Shown here: positions 1-8,660 of the stretch, in pieces
Position numbering within the stretch: position 1 is the first letter of the stretch
Layout: each line of letters starts with the position of its first letter
From: a virus
Length of the DNA: 45,501 nt
Strand: one strand, 5' to 3'
Virus record (IMG/VR): IMGVR_UViG_3300044832_000092
Location: 1-45,501 of that record
Translations under genes and position numbers: made by a program
Notes under the pieces: generated by a model
Told to the model about the DNA's origin: nothing
The model's input: the letters and a program-made list of their open reading frames with translations, nothing else
Database searches by the model: none

Positions 1-127
1 TGTCGCCGATCTCGGCGGCCATCTCCGCATCATCCGAAGAAGAAGGCCAGATCATGCGCATGATGGCCCTGGCCGAGCCCAATTTGACCAACGTCGAATC
101 AGGCACAGAATCGAATCCGCAAGCTGG
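1..127. repeat. 127-bp terminal direct repeat, left copy
   Basis: These bases are identical to 45375-45501. The repeat lies inside the portal gene, whose reading frame runs unbroken from one copy into the other. 127 is the largest odd k-mer used by SPAdes-type assemblers, so this is most simply the overlap left when a circular or circularly permuted genome is assembled. It need not be a packaged terminal repeat. Removing one copy gives a 45,374-bp circle. Confidence 0.95.
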
Positions 128-830
128 CAAGACTGCTACGACGGCAGTGCTGGCCGCCAAATCCGCCGACGCGCTGACGCAGTTCGAACTCGATTCACTC
201 AACTGGTACCTGAAAGAGCAGGGCGAAAAGAAGCTCTGGATGCTCCAACAGCAAGAGACCGACGACCCTTACCAGATCGCTGCCAAGTACGCGAATAAAG
301 TGAAAGGCCTGACCGAGCAGCATGGAAAGACTGCATCGGTCTCGATCGATCTGATGGAAATTCAGGAAGAATTCGAAGTCGAGCCCGCCGCCATGTCCAT
401 GCTTTCAGTGGATGACGATATCCGCAGACAGGCCGCCCAGCAGATGATGCAAGCCGCCTCCCAGCAGCCGGGAATCTGGGACCCGCACTATGTGGCCAAA
501 TTTTACGCGGGAACAATTCGCGGAGTGGACCCGGACAAAGCCGTGCCGCCTCCGCAGCCGCCGCAACCGCCGCCGCCGAAAGTGGGCGTCAACGTGGCCG
601 TGAAATGGCCGGAACTGCCGTCGGAAGCCCAAGAGCAACTTCTCACCGGTGCCGGGATCAAGGTCACGCCTGAACTCTCGCAGGAACTCGGCCACGAGGA
701 CACGATGGGCGATCTGGTCAAGGCCGACGCTGCCGCAACCGCCGCTGACAATCTGATGGGGCCAGCACCGAGCGAAAGTCCCGACCTTCCATCTGAACCG
801 GAAACCAATCTTAGCCGGGGCGTCGATTGA
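1..830 (+). CDS. Portal protein, C-terminal part (continues from 44141-45501)
   Basis: The first complete codon in frame is at base 3. The frame is the same as the open frame that begins at 44141 and runs off the right end. Joined across the 127-bp overlap, the gene encodes about 687 residues. This part holds the C-terminal 275 or so residues. They include an acidic stretch and a proline run (PPPQPPQPPPP), which suits a flexible portal tail. The portal call rests on position directly after the terminase nuclease gene, on length, and on the later scaffold and capsid genes; I do not see a diagnostic short motif. It ends in a TTGA overlap with the next gene. Confidence 0.75.
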   Translation, partial: SPISAAISASSEEEGQIMRMMALAEPNLTNVESGTESNPQAGKTATTAVLAAKSADALTQFELDSLNWYLKEQGEKKLWMLQQQETDDPYQIAAKYANKVKGLTEQHGKTASVSIDLMEIQEEFEVEPAAMSMLSVDDDIRRQAAQQMMQAASQQPGIWDPHYVAKFYAGTIRGVDPDKAVPPPQPPQPPPPKVGVNVAVKWPELPSEAQEQLLTGAGIKVTPELSQELGHEDTMGDLVKADAAATAADNLMGPAPSESPDLPSEPETNLSRGVD

Positions 831-1066
831 ATCAGGGCGAAATTCACGCACTAGTCAGGGCTTGCGAAGATCCCGACTTCCGTACAGGTTTTCAGAAGTT
901 TTGCGAGCAGCAAGCCAATGACGCCGGCGGAGAATGTTACCGGGCCATGCAGCAAGTTCCAGCCCAGATCGAGACTGCCATCGGAGCGGCAGCCCGAGCA
1001 CGTGCGGCAGAAGAATGCTTCAACAAGCTCGAAGAGTTTACCCGCCAGGAATTAGCGAAGGGATGA
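827..1066 (+). CDS. Small hypothetical protein downstream of portal (79 aa)
   Basis: Starts at a TTG that overlaps the portal stop codon (TTGA), a layout that implies translational coupling, and ends in an ATGA overlap with the next gene. The product is short, charged and alpha-helical in character, with four cysteines (residues about 13, 26, 37 and 63) and an Ala/Glu-rich second half. No family is recognised. Its place between portal and spike fits a small virion or assembly factor, but this is inference. Confidence 0.7.
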   Translation: MNQGEIHALVRACEDPDFRTGFQKFCEQQANDAGGECYRAMQQVPAQIETAIGAAARARAAEECFNKLEEFTRQELAKG

Positions 1067-3387
1067 AAGCCAGATTTATTCTCGCGATTTTCGCCGTGCT
1101 CATAGCTTGCGTCGCGAGTTCGCATGGGCAGCAATTCGCGGGGCAGTCGGGCGGAACGGTGCGCGTCATTCCTCCCTATCGCTTCTGCTTAGGCCCAGAC
1201 AACGGGACGGACGCCTGTTTTATCCAGAACGGCTCCAACATGGCTACCTTTATCGGGGCCCTGACGGTTACGGGAGGATTGATTCCCGGAAGCTACACGG
1301 TAGCGACCTTGCCATTGACGGCATTCACGGGAGCGGTGGTCTCGGTAACAGATGCCTTGACGCAGGGCAGTTGCACGGTGGGCGGGGGAACTGCGCTAGC
1401 TTCGTGCCGATGGAGTGGGAGCGCTTGGCAACCGCTGGGTGGTGGTGGCACGCTTCCCAACTCGCTGTCTTTTGTTGCTACGAATAGCGGAGGGGCTGCC
1501 GTGGCCGCGCCTCTCCCTTCTGGATCAGTCGTTGCCGGAAACGCTTCAAATGTCGCCACAGCGCAATCCAAGCCAGTGATTGACGTAAGAGACTACGGAG
1601 TCAAGGGGGATGGAACAACCGACGATACGACAGCAATGCAGAATGCAGCCAATGCGGCATGCAACACCGAACCGTTAGCAGGCACCCGCGTCGCTCTGCC
1701 CAATGGTTCTAGGATTAAAGTAAGTTCCACGATTGTGTTTAGCAAATGCTGGGGCGTGACTTTAGAGGGGCAAAATTCTCAGGGGCAAACAACGGACGGA
1801 GCCAACAGTAACGCCGCATTTGTGTGGGCCGGAAGCGCGGGGGGAACCGTTCTAGAAGTAGATAAAACAAGGGATTCCCGATTTGCCAATTTCTCTATCG
1901 CGGCTGGAACTGCAAATATTGGGCTGTTAATTGATGAAATAGGTACCGTGACAACGATCACAACGAACAACATATTCGACAACTTGGCGATTACGAGTTC
2001 GGGTTCGAATTCTAGTTGGATTGGCATTGATGTATGCCCCTCGGCTCCAGGAAATTGTGAAGCGCAGAATTTTCAAAGGCTACTTTTAACTTGCGGTGGA
2101 GGCGTAGCAACGTTGAGCAACAACGGAATTGGGGTTAAATATGAAATAACCGCAGGAGCCGAGCCGTATTACGAGGAACTAAGAGATTTGGAGATTTCAA
2201 ACTGTAGTACAGGAATTGACATTGAGGGTGGCTTCAACTTCAACATTGATGGCGGGTTAATGGGCTCGAATTATACCGACCTGCTACTAAATGCCGGAAG
2301 GATCGTTCGTTACGCCAATTTTCGCAGCGAGAGCGCTGTCGCCCAGATCGTGATAGGAAACGCTTCAGCCTCGGGGCTGATTGACGCAAGATTTGAGTCT
2401 TTATCCTTTTCTGGCCTTACTAACAGCACTACTACAATTTCATACCCGTTTGGCACTACGGGCGGAAAGCTGACGTTTTTACATTTGCAATGGGACTCCA
2501 ACGGCACAGTAATTCCGTTTGGGCACTCCGGCGCCGGGGCATTTTCAGGGAACGTTGTCTCCATAAATAATACGTATCCGAATCAAACCAATTGTCTGAG
2601 TGCGGCATTTGCTTCCAGCGGCTTCAATTACATAAGCATTGGCGACGGACCTTATGGGGCGTGCTATCCGGGTGGAGTTGTGATGGGCGCTCCACACGGA
2701 ATTCTCGGGATTGTTCCAACCGTGTTCGGCAACGTGGCGGCATGTGGAGCGACTGGGGCACCGGAAGGTAGCGTTAAAGGCTTCACGGACTCAAAGAGCG
2801 ACGTGATTGGACAAACGATCACAGGCAGCGGAGCAAAGCACGTGCTTGGCTATTGCAACGGGACCAACTGGATCGTGGCGTCCAGCGCTCCGACTTATGT
2901 TAAAGGTACGTCGCAAACTACTGCAACAGCTGCGGACGTGACTTGCGGAACGGGCGGAACAATCGCGGACTGCTCAACCGCCCAGACAATCACGGGGCTA
3001 AGTTTTACCCTGCCTCTCATTGCAACAAACTGGGCAATGGACTGTGACCTGGTAGTCGGGCAAGCAACGGCTGCGACAGCGAATCAATGGCTGATTCAGA
3101 CAGCCACAAACGGCGCGACGAATACAGCGGCTTCGTACACGATGGCTACGGCAGCAACAGCCTCAGCATTCGGAGCGCTAACAGGGCAAGGCACGACCAC
3201 CACAGCATTCCAGATCGCGCCCTCATGGACGCTGGGCGGAACGGCTACGAAGATGCCGGTGCACATCCATGCTTACTTTGAAGGAGTCTCAGTTTCAGGG
3301 ACGGTGATCAACCTTCAAGTATTAGCGCCAACTGTTGCGGATTTGCTGACAATTTATCGAGGGTCGTCGTGCTCGCTTCATCCGTAA
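1063..3387 (+). CDS. Signal-peptide-bearing spike/fibre with pectate-lyase-3-type beta-helix (774 aa)
   Basis: The ATG at 1063 overlaps the previous stop (ATGA) and is chosen over an in-frame start at 934, which would lie inside the upstream gene. Residues 1-23 form a Sec signal peptide (KARF, hydrophobic core, ending SSHGQ). At about residue 172 comes the motif DVRDYGVKGDGTTDDT, the hallmark start of Pectate_lyase_3 beta-helices found in phage tailspikes, followed by a long Asn/Gly/Thr-rich solenoid. About residues 555-606 form a two-cysteine cap (..EGS...GYCNGTNW). The last 130 residues form a second C-terminal module ending YRGSSCSLHP. The likely role is host polysaccharide binding or cleavage. 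A signal peptide on such a protein, and its place between portal and scaffold, are unusual. Confidence 0.8.
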   Translation: MKARFILAIFAVLIACVASSHGQQFAGQSGGTVRVIPPYRFCLGPDNGTDACFIQNGSNMATFIGALTVTGGLIPGSYTVATLPLTAFTGAVVSVTDALTQGSCTVGGGTALASCRWSGSAWQPLGGGGTLPNSLSFVATNSGGAAVAAPLPSGSVVAGNASNVATAQSKPVIDVRDYGVKGDGTTDDTTAMQNAANAACNTEPLAGTRVALPNGSRIKVSSTIVFSKCWGVTLEGQNSQGQTTDGANSNAAFVWAGSAGGTVLEVDKTRDSRFANFSIAAGTANIGLLIDEIGTVTTITTNNIFDNLAITSSGSNSSWIGIDVCPSAPGNCEAQNFQRLLLTCGGGVATLSNNGIGVKYEITAGAEPYYEELRDLEISNCSTGIDIEGGFNFNIDGGLMGSNYTDLLLNAGRIVRYANFRSESAVAQIVIGNASASGLIDARFESLSFSGLTNSTTTISYPFGTTGGKLTFLHLQWDSNGTVIPFGHSGAGAFSGNVVSINNTYPNQTNCLSAAFASSGFNYISIGDGPYGACYPGGVVMGAPHGILGIVPTVFGNVAACGATGAPEGSVKGFTDSKSDVIGQTITGSGAKHVLGYCNGTNWIVASSAPTYVKGTSQTTATAADVTCGTGGTIADCSTAQTITGLSFTLPLIATNWAMDCDLVVGQATAATANQWLIQTATNGATNTAASYTMATAATASAFGALTGQGTTTTAFQIAPSWTLGGTATKMPVHIHAYFEGVSVSGTVINLQVLAPTVADLLTIYRGSSCSLHP

Positions 3388-3457
3388 AAAGCGGCACGCT
3401 AAATTTCTTCCCGGACCCACCGGGATGCAGCGGAACCCACCCGCGAAGGAGTAACAC

Positions 3458-4555
3458 ATGGCAGACGTAACTGAAGCAATCGAGCAGGATCAAGTAGCAG
3501 AGTCTTTGCTCGGCGATTCCCCAACGGAAACGACAACGGACAATGCCACGGCTGGCACCGAGGCCGAAGTCCAACCACTTGAAGAATCGCAAGCGGAACC
3601 TGAGCAGGAAACTCAACCCGAAGAAAGTGCCGAAGACTGGCTCCCCACAGAGCAGGACAGGACTTTCTCGGACGAGGCCTTGCTGCGGTACGCCGAACGC
3701 TATCAGAAGGACGCGCAATGGCTTTCAGACCCACTGAACCGCCAGCTTCTTACTGATAAATTAAATTCCGATATCTACCTGCGCCAGCAGCAGGAGCAAG
3801 AACCGCTTGAAGAATTGGAGTCCGAACTTCCGCAGCAGCAGCTTCAGGAAGTAAAGCCTCCCACGCTCGACGAGCACATGGCTAATTTGGGGAAGTGGTC
3901 TGAGCAATACACTGACCCGAAAGTCGCGCAGATGTTCGCCGATTCTTTTATGAAGGCCTTCGGAGTGAACGAGCCAGCGAAACCGGAAACGGCGATCGCC
4001 CTCGCCCGCACGATGTCGACCTTCGGCGTGAATCTGGTGCAAACCGTTTTGCCGCAAGTCTTGCCCATGATGCTCGATAACGTCATGCCGGGATTTTCCG
4101 GGATGTACTATCAGGCCTCGCGGGCATCCAGTTGGGATCAGGTCAGAAACTCCACTCCACAATTCGCCGAACTGCCGGATTACGGATCGAAGGCATTTGT
4201 GGAAATCTGCGAACAACTGGCGAACGAGTACCCGGCCCTGACTGAAATGGGCACGGCTCTGGAACGCGCGAACGGCGGGCAATTGCATGGGCCAGCCGCA
4301 GACAAGTTCTACGGGACTCTGGCAAAACTGGCAACGAAGCAACAGATTGATCCTCAGCTATTGCAACAGGCTGCTCAAGCAGGAGCACGCAGCGCCCGTC
4401 GCGGAGAAGTAAGACGCTCGGCGGGCAATCTCGGAGCCGGCCAATCCAAAGGCGCGGTACGAAATCCTTCCGGATCTTCCAAGTTCCAAACCAACTCCGA
4501 CCTCTTCGATGATGAGGCCATGAGTATCTACCAAAGGGAACACGGCAAGATGTGA
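3458..4555 (+). CDS. Putative scaffolding protein (365 aa)
   Basis: Good ribosome site (AAGGAG) before ATG 3458. The first 100 residues are very rich in Glu, Gln, Thr and Asp with no aromatic core, then come helical segments, and the C-terminus is basic (SARRGEVRRSAGN). An acidic, disordered N-terminus, a helical middle and a basic tail, placed directly before the major capsid gene, are the usual marks of phage scaffolding proteins. The family has little sequence conservation, so the call rests on composition and position. No protease motif is seen. Confidence 0.7.
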   Translation: MADVTEAIEQDQVAESLLGDSPTETTTDNATAGTEAEVQPLEESQAEPEQETQPEESAEDWLPTEQDRTFSDEALLRYAERYQKDAQWLSDPLNRQLLTDKLNSDIYLRQQQEQEPLEELESELPQQQLQEVKPPTLDEHMANLGKWSEQYTDPKVAQMFADSFMKAFGVNEPAKPETAIALARTMSTFGVNLVQTVLPQVLPMMLDNVMPGFSGMYYQASRASSWDQVRNSTPQFAELPDYGSKAFVEICEQLANEYPALTEMGTALERANGGQLHGPAADKFYGTLAKLATKQQIDPQLLQQAAQAGARSARRGEVRRSAGNLGAGQSKGAVRNPSGSSKFQTNSDLFDDEAMSIYQREHGKM

Positions 4556-4591
4556 AGTTTTTCGCGACCGGGCAGAAACCCGAGAAAACTA

Positions 4592-5884
4592 GTGAACCTT
4601 TTTAAGTTATTGGCTGGGCGGCTTCGCTTCTCAGATTTGGGAGAAACTTTACTCTCCTTCTTCTGTCTGGGCGTGCTGCAAGTCACGCGCAGTTTCAACC
4701 AAATGGTAACCGACACGACCCAGGTCAGGGACGTGTCTGAGCAAATGGTGTTGCTCGAACCGGACGCCTCACCGCTGTTCGTTTTGACCAATGCCGCGAA
4801 ACGTAAACAACCTTCCATCGCTCCCCGATTTGAGTGGATTGAAGACAACGAAGTTGCGCTCTGGGGCCAATCGAATAACGGCGCAGACGCGGCCAGCATT
4901 GCCACAACCATCACCGTGGCCGATGGAACCGTATTCGGCGTGGGCGATATCGTGGCCGTGCCGAAAGCAATTTCCTCAAACGCTGCGCCCGAAGTCGTAC
5001 TCGTCACGGGCATTGCCACCAACGTGATCACCATCACCAGGGGCGTAGGCGGCTCCGGCGCTGACACCATCTCGAATACCGGCTCATTGAAAATTTTGGG
5101 CTCGGCATTTAAAGAAGATGACAACATCGGGTCGCAACGCTACACGGCAAAAACCGCCCAAATCTCCTATTGCCAGATTTTCAAAACTCCGGTCAAGGTC
5201 ACACACACGGCTGCGAGCACCAAGCAATACGGAGCGCCACAGGGCGAAAGGAAATACCAGTTGGTCAAGGCTTTGATCCGGCATCGGTCGGAAATCGAAG
5301 CCGTTGGCCTCTGGTCGCGCGCGTCAGAATCTCTCGCCTCGCCCAGTTCCCGCTGGACGAGCATGGGATGGTTGCCGCGCATCGTCACCAACAAAACCGA
5401 CGGATCAACCACGCTCACCCTGACGGGCTTCAACACCTTTGGGGAGACGGCGTTCCGTTGGGGCGAGAAGCAGAAGCTATTCCTGTGCTCGGCCAAAATT
5501 CTGAGCGCATTGAATTTCTTCTCGCAGAACAAATTGCTGACCCGCGTCGGCGATACCGTATTCGGCGTAAAGATCAGCCGCTTCCAGTTGGCGCTTGGGG
5601 AATTCATGCTGGCCAACGACTATCGACTGTCCACCGCTGAAATCGGGTATCCGGCTGGCGGCAACAACTTCTACGGGCACGCCTACTCGGTCGATCTTCC
5701 GTCGGTCGCGTGGCGCTACCTGTCAGGAGGCGGCGACAACCTGATTGGCGATACGAAGCTGTTCGAGAACGTGGTGCCGGATGGCTCTACGACTCGGACT
5801 GACGAGTATAGAACACAGGGAGGGTGGGAAATTAGGCACGAGAGGAAGCATGCATTTTTGTACGATGTCTCTTCTTACGCCTAG
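4592..5884 (+). CDS. Major capsid protein, SU10/DUF5309-like
   Basis: The body of the protein resembles SU10-type (DUF5309) HK97-fold capsid proteins. From about residue 190 a segment reading CQIFKTPVKVTHTAAST, then a Tyr-Gly and a long helix of charged residues (RKYQLVKALIRHRSEIE), matches the family's 'TQIFRKTFEVS...' spine. The C-terminus (WEIRHERKHAFLYDVSSYA) is also typical. The true start is unclear. The open frame begins at GTG 4592, but its first 27 residues look unlike a capsid, and GTG 4673 or ATG 4703 give a more usual N-terminus. None has a clear ribosome site. A strong terminator follows the gene, as expected for a highly expressed product. Confidence 0.82.
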   Translation: MNLFKLLAGRLRFSDLGETLLSFFCLGVLQVTRSFNQMVTDTTQVRDVSEQMVLLEPDASPLFVLTNAAKRKQPSIAPRFEWIEDNEVALWGQSNNGADAASIATTITVADGTVFGVGDIVAVPKAISSNAAPEVVLVTGIATNVITITRGVGGSGADTISNTGSLKILGSAFKEDDNIGSQRYTAKTAQISYCQIFKTPVKVTHTAASTKQYGAPQGERKYQLVKALIRHRSEIEAVGLWSRASESLASPSSRWTSMGWLPRIVTNKTDGSTTLTLTGFNTFGETAFRWGEKQKLFLCSAKILSALNFFSQNKLLTRVGDTVFGVKISRFQLALGEFMLANDYRLSTAEIGYPAGGNNFYGHAYSVDLPSVAWRYLSGGGDNLIGDTKLFENVVPDGSTTRTDEYRTQGGWEIRHERKHAFLYDVSSYA

Positions 5885-5903
5885 ACTTACAGCTTAACCA
5901 CTT

Positions 5904-5933
5904 GGGGCGGTCGCCCAGGGCCGCCCCGTTTTT
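5904..5933 (+). terminator. Intrinsic terminator after the capsid gene
   Basis: GGGGCGG (5904-5910) pairs with CCGCCCC (5920-5926), followed by GTTTTT. A GC-rich 7-bp stem and a T-tract form a textbook Rho-independent terminator. It separates the capsid gene from the next gene, which has its own AAGGAG site. Confidence 0.85.
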
Positions 5934-5941
5934 AAGGAGCA

Positions 5942-6418
5942 ATGATGGCAGAAAAGAAAAGGAAGTTTCGCTGCAGTGAATGCGGGGTCGAATTCGATCC
6001 GCCCAATTTTGAATGCATGCCGGGAGTCATGCACACGGTTCCGGCGAAGCGCTACTACATGGACGACGCGCCCACGGTGCCGGAAATCCGCGACGGCAAG
6101 AGCTACATCAACAAGGGAGCCTCGCAAACTGTGGTGCTGAATATTCCCCCGGAAAGACAGATTAGAGAAGGGGAGCAGATCACGCGCATTCCCGGAGGCT
6201 CGGTACTCTTCATCCGGGGACTGTTTGAGACTTCGAGCCCCGAGGAGCAATTCTGGCTTGACCGCAAGGCGGGCCTGGTCTCCGAAGCGCGCTGGAACGA
6301 AGTCTATCTGAACGACGACGAGAAAATTAACATCAAGAATCTCAACCTTGCAGCGCGTGAGGCTCGCTTGCAGGAACGGGAGAACGACCTGCTGGCCGGG
6401 GTGAAATCCAGAGGCTAG
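5942..6418 (+). CDS. Zinc-finger-bearing hypothetical protein (157-158 aa)
   Basis: Two adjacent ATGs exist (5942 and 5945). The AAGGAG at 5934-5939 is better spaced for 5945. The N-terminus is basic (EKKRKFR), followed by CSEC, then a third Cys and a His within 20 residues, as in a small zinc finger. The middle (VLNIPPERQIREGEQITRIP) looks like a beta domain, and the end is a charged helix. No named family is recognised. It lies directly after the capsid gene, so a head-completion or decoration role is possible but unproven. Confidence 0.7.
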   Translation: MMAEKKRKFRCSECGVEFDPPNFECMPGVMHTVPAKRYYMDDAPTVPEIRDGKSYINKGASQTVVLNIPPERQIREGEQITRIPGGSVLFIRGLFETSSPEEQFWLDRKAGLVSEARWNEVYLNDDEKINIKNLNLAAREARLQERENDLLAGVKSRG

Positions 6419-6435
6419 TGTCTGACCTGCAAATT

Positions 6436-6513
6436 ATGACGGCGATACTCTATGTGCTGTTCGCGGCCTGTCTAACTTTGATTTGCATGGAGATTCATGG
6501 CGATTTGCGCTAA
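6436..6513 (+). CDS. Possible 25-aa membrane peptide
   Basis: ATG 6436 opens a 25-residue frame (MTAILYVLFAACLTLICMEI...), almost all hydrophobic, that overlaps the start of the next gene by 17 bases. No ribosome site is visible. It may be real, since small membrane peptides are frequent in this genome, or it may be a chance frame in an 80-base gap. Confidence 0.3.
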   Translation: MTAILYVLFAACLTLICMEIHGDLR

Positions 6514-6913
6514 TTGCGGGGCAGAGACTACGCGGGTTAGATCGCGCTGGGAAAAGAATGTGCAACTGGCCGACGAATGCCCGCAGTGCGCCCCGCAATC
6601 TTTCGAGAAGCAGTCCGACCCTTCGGACAAGAAAATCTGGATTGGCCCGGAAGTCAGGCCGAACGACTACGAAAAACTCTATGACTCTGACGGCGTCTAC
6701 TACGAACCGAAACCTGAGATTACGGCTGAACTGGAAGCCCAAGTTTTTAAGGACTCGGACGAAGAAGCTAGTTACCGGCAGGCCTTGGCGAAGAAGCGAG
6801 CCGAACGCAGAACCCGAGAGATGACGGCGGCGGAATTGCACGAAGCCGTCGCGAAAGTTGACCGCTGGTTCCGTCCGCTGATTGAAGACGAAGAAATTGC
6901 TTACGACGCATGA
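6497..6913 (+). CDS. Zinc-ribbon hypothetical protein (138 aa)
   Basis: ATG 6497. The N-terminus has two Cys pairs (CANC at residues 4-7 and CPQC at about 28-31), a short zinc ribbon. The rest is a charged region ending in a helix (MTAAELHEAVAKVDRWF). It ends in an ATGA overlap with the glycosyltransferase gene, so it is likely co-translated with the sugar cassette. Function unknown. Confidence 0.7.
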   Translation: MAICANCGAETTRVRSRWEKNVQLADECPQCAPQSFEKQSDPSDKKIWIGPEVRPNDYEKLYDSDGVYYEPKPEITAELEAQVFKDSDEEASYRQALAKKRAERRTREMTAAELHEAVAKVDRWFRPLIEDEEIAYDA

Positions 6914-7842
6914 GCACCTACGACGAAGACGCCAAGCGAATGCTGCACTCAACCAAGGGCAGGGAAGCCCTAGGGAAACTTCTGGGGATTGACATTATTC
7001 CGCCTGGCGAACAGCCGAAGGACGATCTACCGATTGTGGCGGCCTGCGTTCCGGTCTATGACCATCCCGAGCCCAGGATGAGCGAAGCTTACAACCTGAT
7101 GCAGCGGGCCTCGGCGGGCGTCTGCAAATTGTTCTCCGTGCCTTCGGTCTCGACTTCGGCCATTCACTTCTCGCGAAATTATCTGCTGGCGAATCTGATC
7201 AAATCGCAGAAGCCTTGGACGCACGTTCTGTTTATTGACGATGACATCATCTTCCCGCCCGACGCGCTGAACCGATTACTCTCGCATCGTAAAGATATCG
7301 TCGCGGGGCTCTGCACTTGCCGCACTGATCCGCCCATTCCCAACATTCGCCATTTCAACTCCGAGACCGGGCGTTACTCGGAATATCTGCACTGGCCCGA
7401 AGGCCTGATGGAAGTCGGGGCGGTCGGAACGGGCATGATGCTGATCTCGCGGCACGCGCTTGAACAAGTGGCAAACGCATGGTTTACCTGCCTTTATGAG
7501 CGGGAATTCTACGGCATGAGCGATGAGCGGGCGCTGGCCTTGCAGGAAAAACGGCTTGCATACTTCGACGAAACGGCGAATGCTTACTGGTTCCAATGGC
7601 TGCCCTGCATGGACGGAACCTATCAGATGGGGGAAGATACATCCTTTTGCTTCATGGCCAAACGCTACGGAGATATCAAGGTCTATTGCGACACCACCGT
7701 GGCGTGCGGGCATGTCGGGAAATACGTTTACTCCATCGCAGATTTCCTGCCCTACCGGGACCAGATGGTCGAGCAGGCCAAGGCGGAGGGGCGATATGTG
7801 CCGCTGCCTAAAGTGGACGCGGAGCTTGAAATTGTCGGCTAG
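6910..7842 (+). CDS. GT-A-fold glycosyltransferase (310 aa)
   Basis: ATG 6910 overlaps the previous stop. The core reads WTHVLFIDDDIIFPPDAL: a beta strand ending in Asp110-Asp112, the DXD nucleotide-sugar/metal site of GT-A (family 2-like) transferases, followed by VAGLCTCR and GTGMMLISR, the usual acceptor-loop pattern. A late GEDTSFCFMAKRYG matches the 'xED' catalytic region. It probably transfers a sugar from a nucleotide donor. It lies with a methyltransferase, a GT-B protein and a sugar epimerase, so it may glycosylate a virion protein, a cell-surface glycan or DNA. The target cannot be read from sequence. Confidence 0.8.
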   Translation: MSTYDEDAKRMLHSTKGREALGKLLGIDIIPPGEQPKDDLPIVAACVPVYDHPEPRMSEAYNLMQRASAGVCKLFSVPSVSTSAIHFSRNYLLANLIKSQKPWTHVLFIDDDIIFPPDALNRLLSHRKDIVAGLCTCRTDPPIPNIRHFNSETGRYSEYLHWPEGLMEVGAVGTGMMLISRHALEQVANAWFTCLYEREFYGMSDERALALQEKRLAYFDETANAYWFQWLPCMDGTYQMGEDTSFCFMAKRYGDIKVYCDTTVACGHVGKYVYSIADFLPYRDQMVEQAKAEGRYVPLPKVDAELEIVG

Positions 7843-8323
7843 GACGAGCTACGAATACTGGCTGAAGAACTGGTCGGACATTCAGGACCATTTGCCACTG
7901 CTCTACAACGCGGCGAAGGGCCAATGCCTTGAAATCGGCGTCCGGAGCGGGGTTTCGACCTCGGCAATTCTCGCGGGGCTCGAAGTGAACGGCGGGCATC
8001 TGTGCTCGGTTGACCTCATGGACTGCTCGGGAGTGTTTCAGGGACACCCGCAATGGAGTTTCAAGCAGGGCAATAGCCGCCTGGTCGATCCCCTGCCAAT
8101 TCCCGCGAAGATTGACTTGCTCTTTATTGACGGAGATCACAGCTTCGATGGAGCCCTGATGGACCTCATGCACTTCGGGCACCGGGCGGAGAAAATCTTC
8201 GTGCACGACGTAGATAATGTGGCCGAGTTCCCCGGAGTCCGGCAGGCAGTCGAGGAATATTCCAAGCGGAACGAGCGCAAGGTGATCTATCATTCGGGCA
8301 GTTTTGGGATGGCGGAATTATGA
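7832..8323 (+). CDS. Class I SAM-dependent methyltransferase (163 aa)
   Basis: The TTG at 7832 is chosen because GGAG (7821-7824) lies 7 bases upstream. The gene overlaps the glycosyltransferase by 11 bases. Motif I is CLEIGVRSGVSTSAIL, a SAM-binding glycine loop, and LLFIDGDHSFDGALMDL is the acidic DGDH segment characteristic of the Methyltransf_24 group, which often acts on sugars or small molecules. It is short but contains the complete Rossmann core. Context suggests methylation of the sugar handled by the neighbouring transferases. Confidence 0.75.
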   Translation: MSARTSYEYWLKNWSDIQDHLPLLYNAAKGQCLEIGVRSGVSTSAILAGLEVNGGHLCSVDLMDCSGVFQGHPQWSFKQGNSRLVDPLPIPAKIDLLFIDGDHSFDGALMDLMHFGHRAEKIFVHDVDNVAEFPGVRQAVEEYSKRNERKVIYHSGSFGMAEL

Positions 8324-8499
8324 AGAAACCGACCGGGCCAATATACGAAACTGAGAAACTGCCGGGACTGTTTAACTTGTACACGCGGGCGCATCGAGGC
8401 TTGGTTTTCTCCGCACGGATGCGCGTCATCCGGGCGATGACTGAGGCGATGCTGAAGGCTGAGGCCCGCTCAGCCAAAGGGAAAAAAGAGAGGCTATGA
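8320..8499 (+). CDS. Small basic hypothetical protein (59 aa)
   Basis: ATG 8320 overlaps the methyltransferase stop, and its own stop overlaps the next start (ATGA), so it is firmly inside the chain of coupled genes. The product begins MKKPTGPIYETEK and ends in a very basic helix (KAEARSAKGKKERL). No family recognised. It could be a small nucleic-acid or virion-associated protein. Confidence 0.6.
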   Translation: MKKPTGPIYETEKLPGLFNLYTRAHRGLVFSARMRVIRAMTEAMLKAEARSAKGKKERL

Positions 8500-8660
8500 C
8501 GCCACGTCTGTGGTTTCTGACGGTGGTAGCCGTTGGGGCAATAGTTACGATTAATTTCAGCCTGTGGCTTCACAGCGAAACGGGCGTCGCTGTAGGCTTC
8601 GGCATATTCCTGGCATTCATACTTCCTATGTTTCGCATCGGCTGGCCTAAAGACAAATGA
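8496..8660 (+). CDS. Two-helix membrane protein, paralogue A (54 aa)
   Basis: ATG 8496, coupled to both neighbours by 4-base overlaps. It has two predicted membrane segments (about residues 5-24 and 31-48) and ends in RIGWPKDK. It is clearly related to the 55-aa protein at 42102-42269: both begin MTPRLW and share LTV, AV, TIN and a final RIGW block. The first 15 bases are identical and similarity continues beyond them, so one copy arose by duplication. Function unknown. Confidence 0.7.
   Translation: MTPRLWFLTVVAVGAIVTINFSLWLHSETGVAVGFGIFLAFILPMFRIGWPKDK

Noticed and set aside
405-851. Long minus-strand frames opposite the portal and other late genes
   Set aside because: They have Arg/Gly-rich shadow composition, no ribosome sites and lie opposite well-supported genes.
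934-1062. Upstream extension of the first spike gene to an earlier start
   Set aside because: It overlaps the 79-aa gene in another frame, and the signal peptide begins at 1063 in an ATGA overlap.
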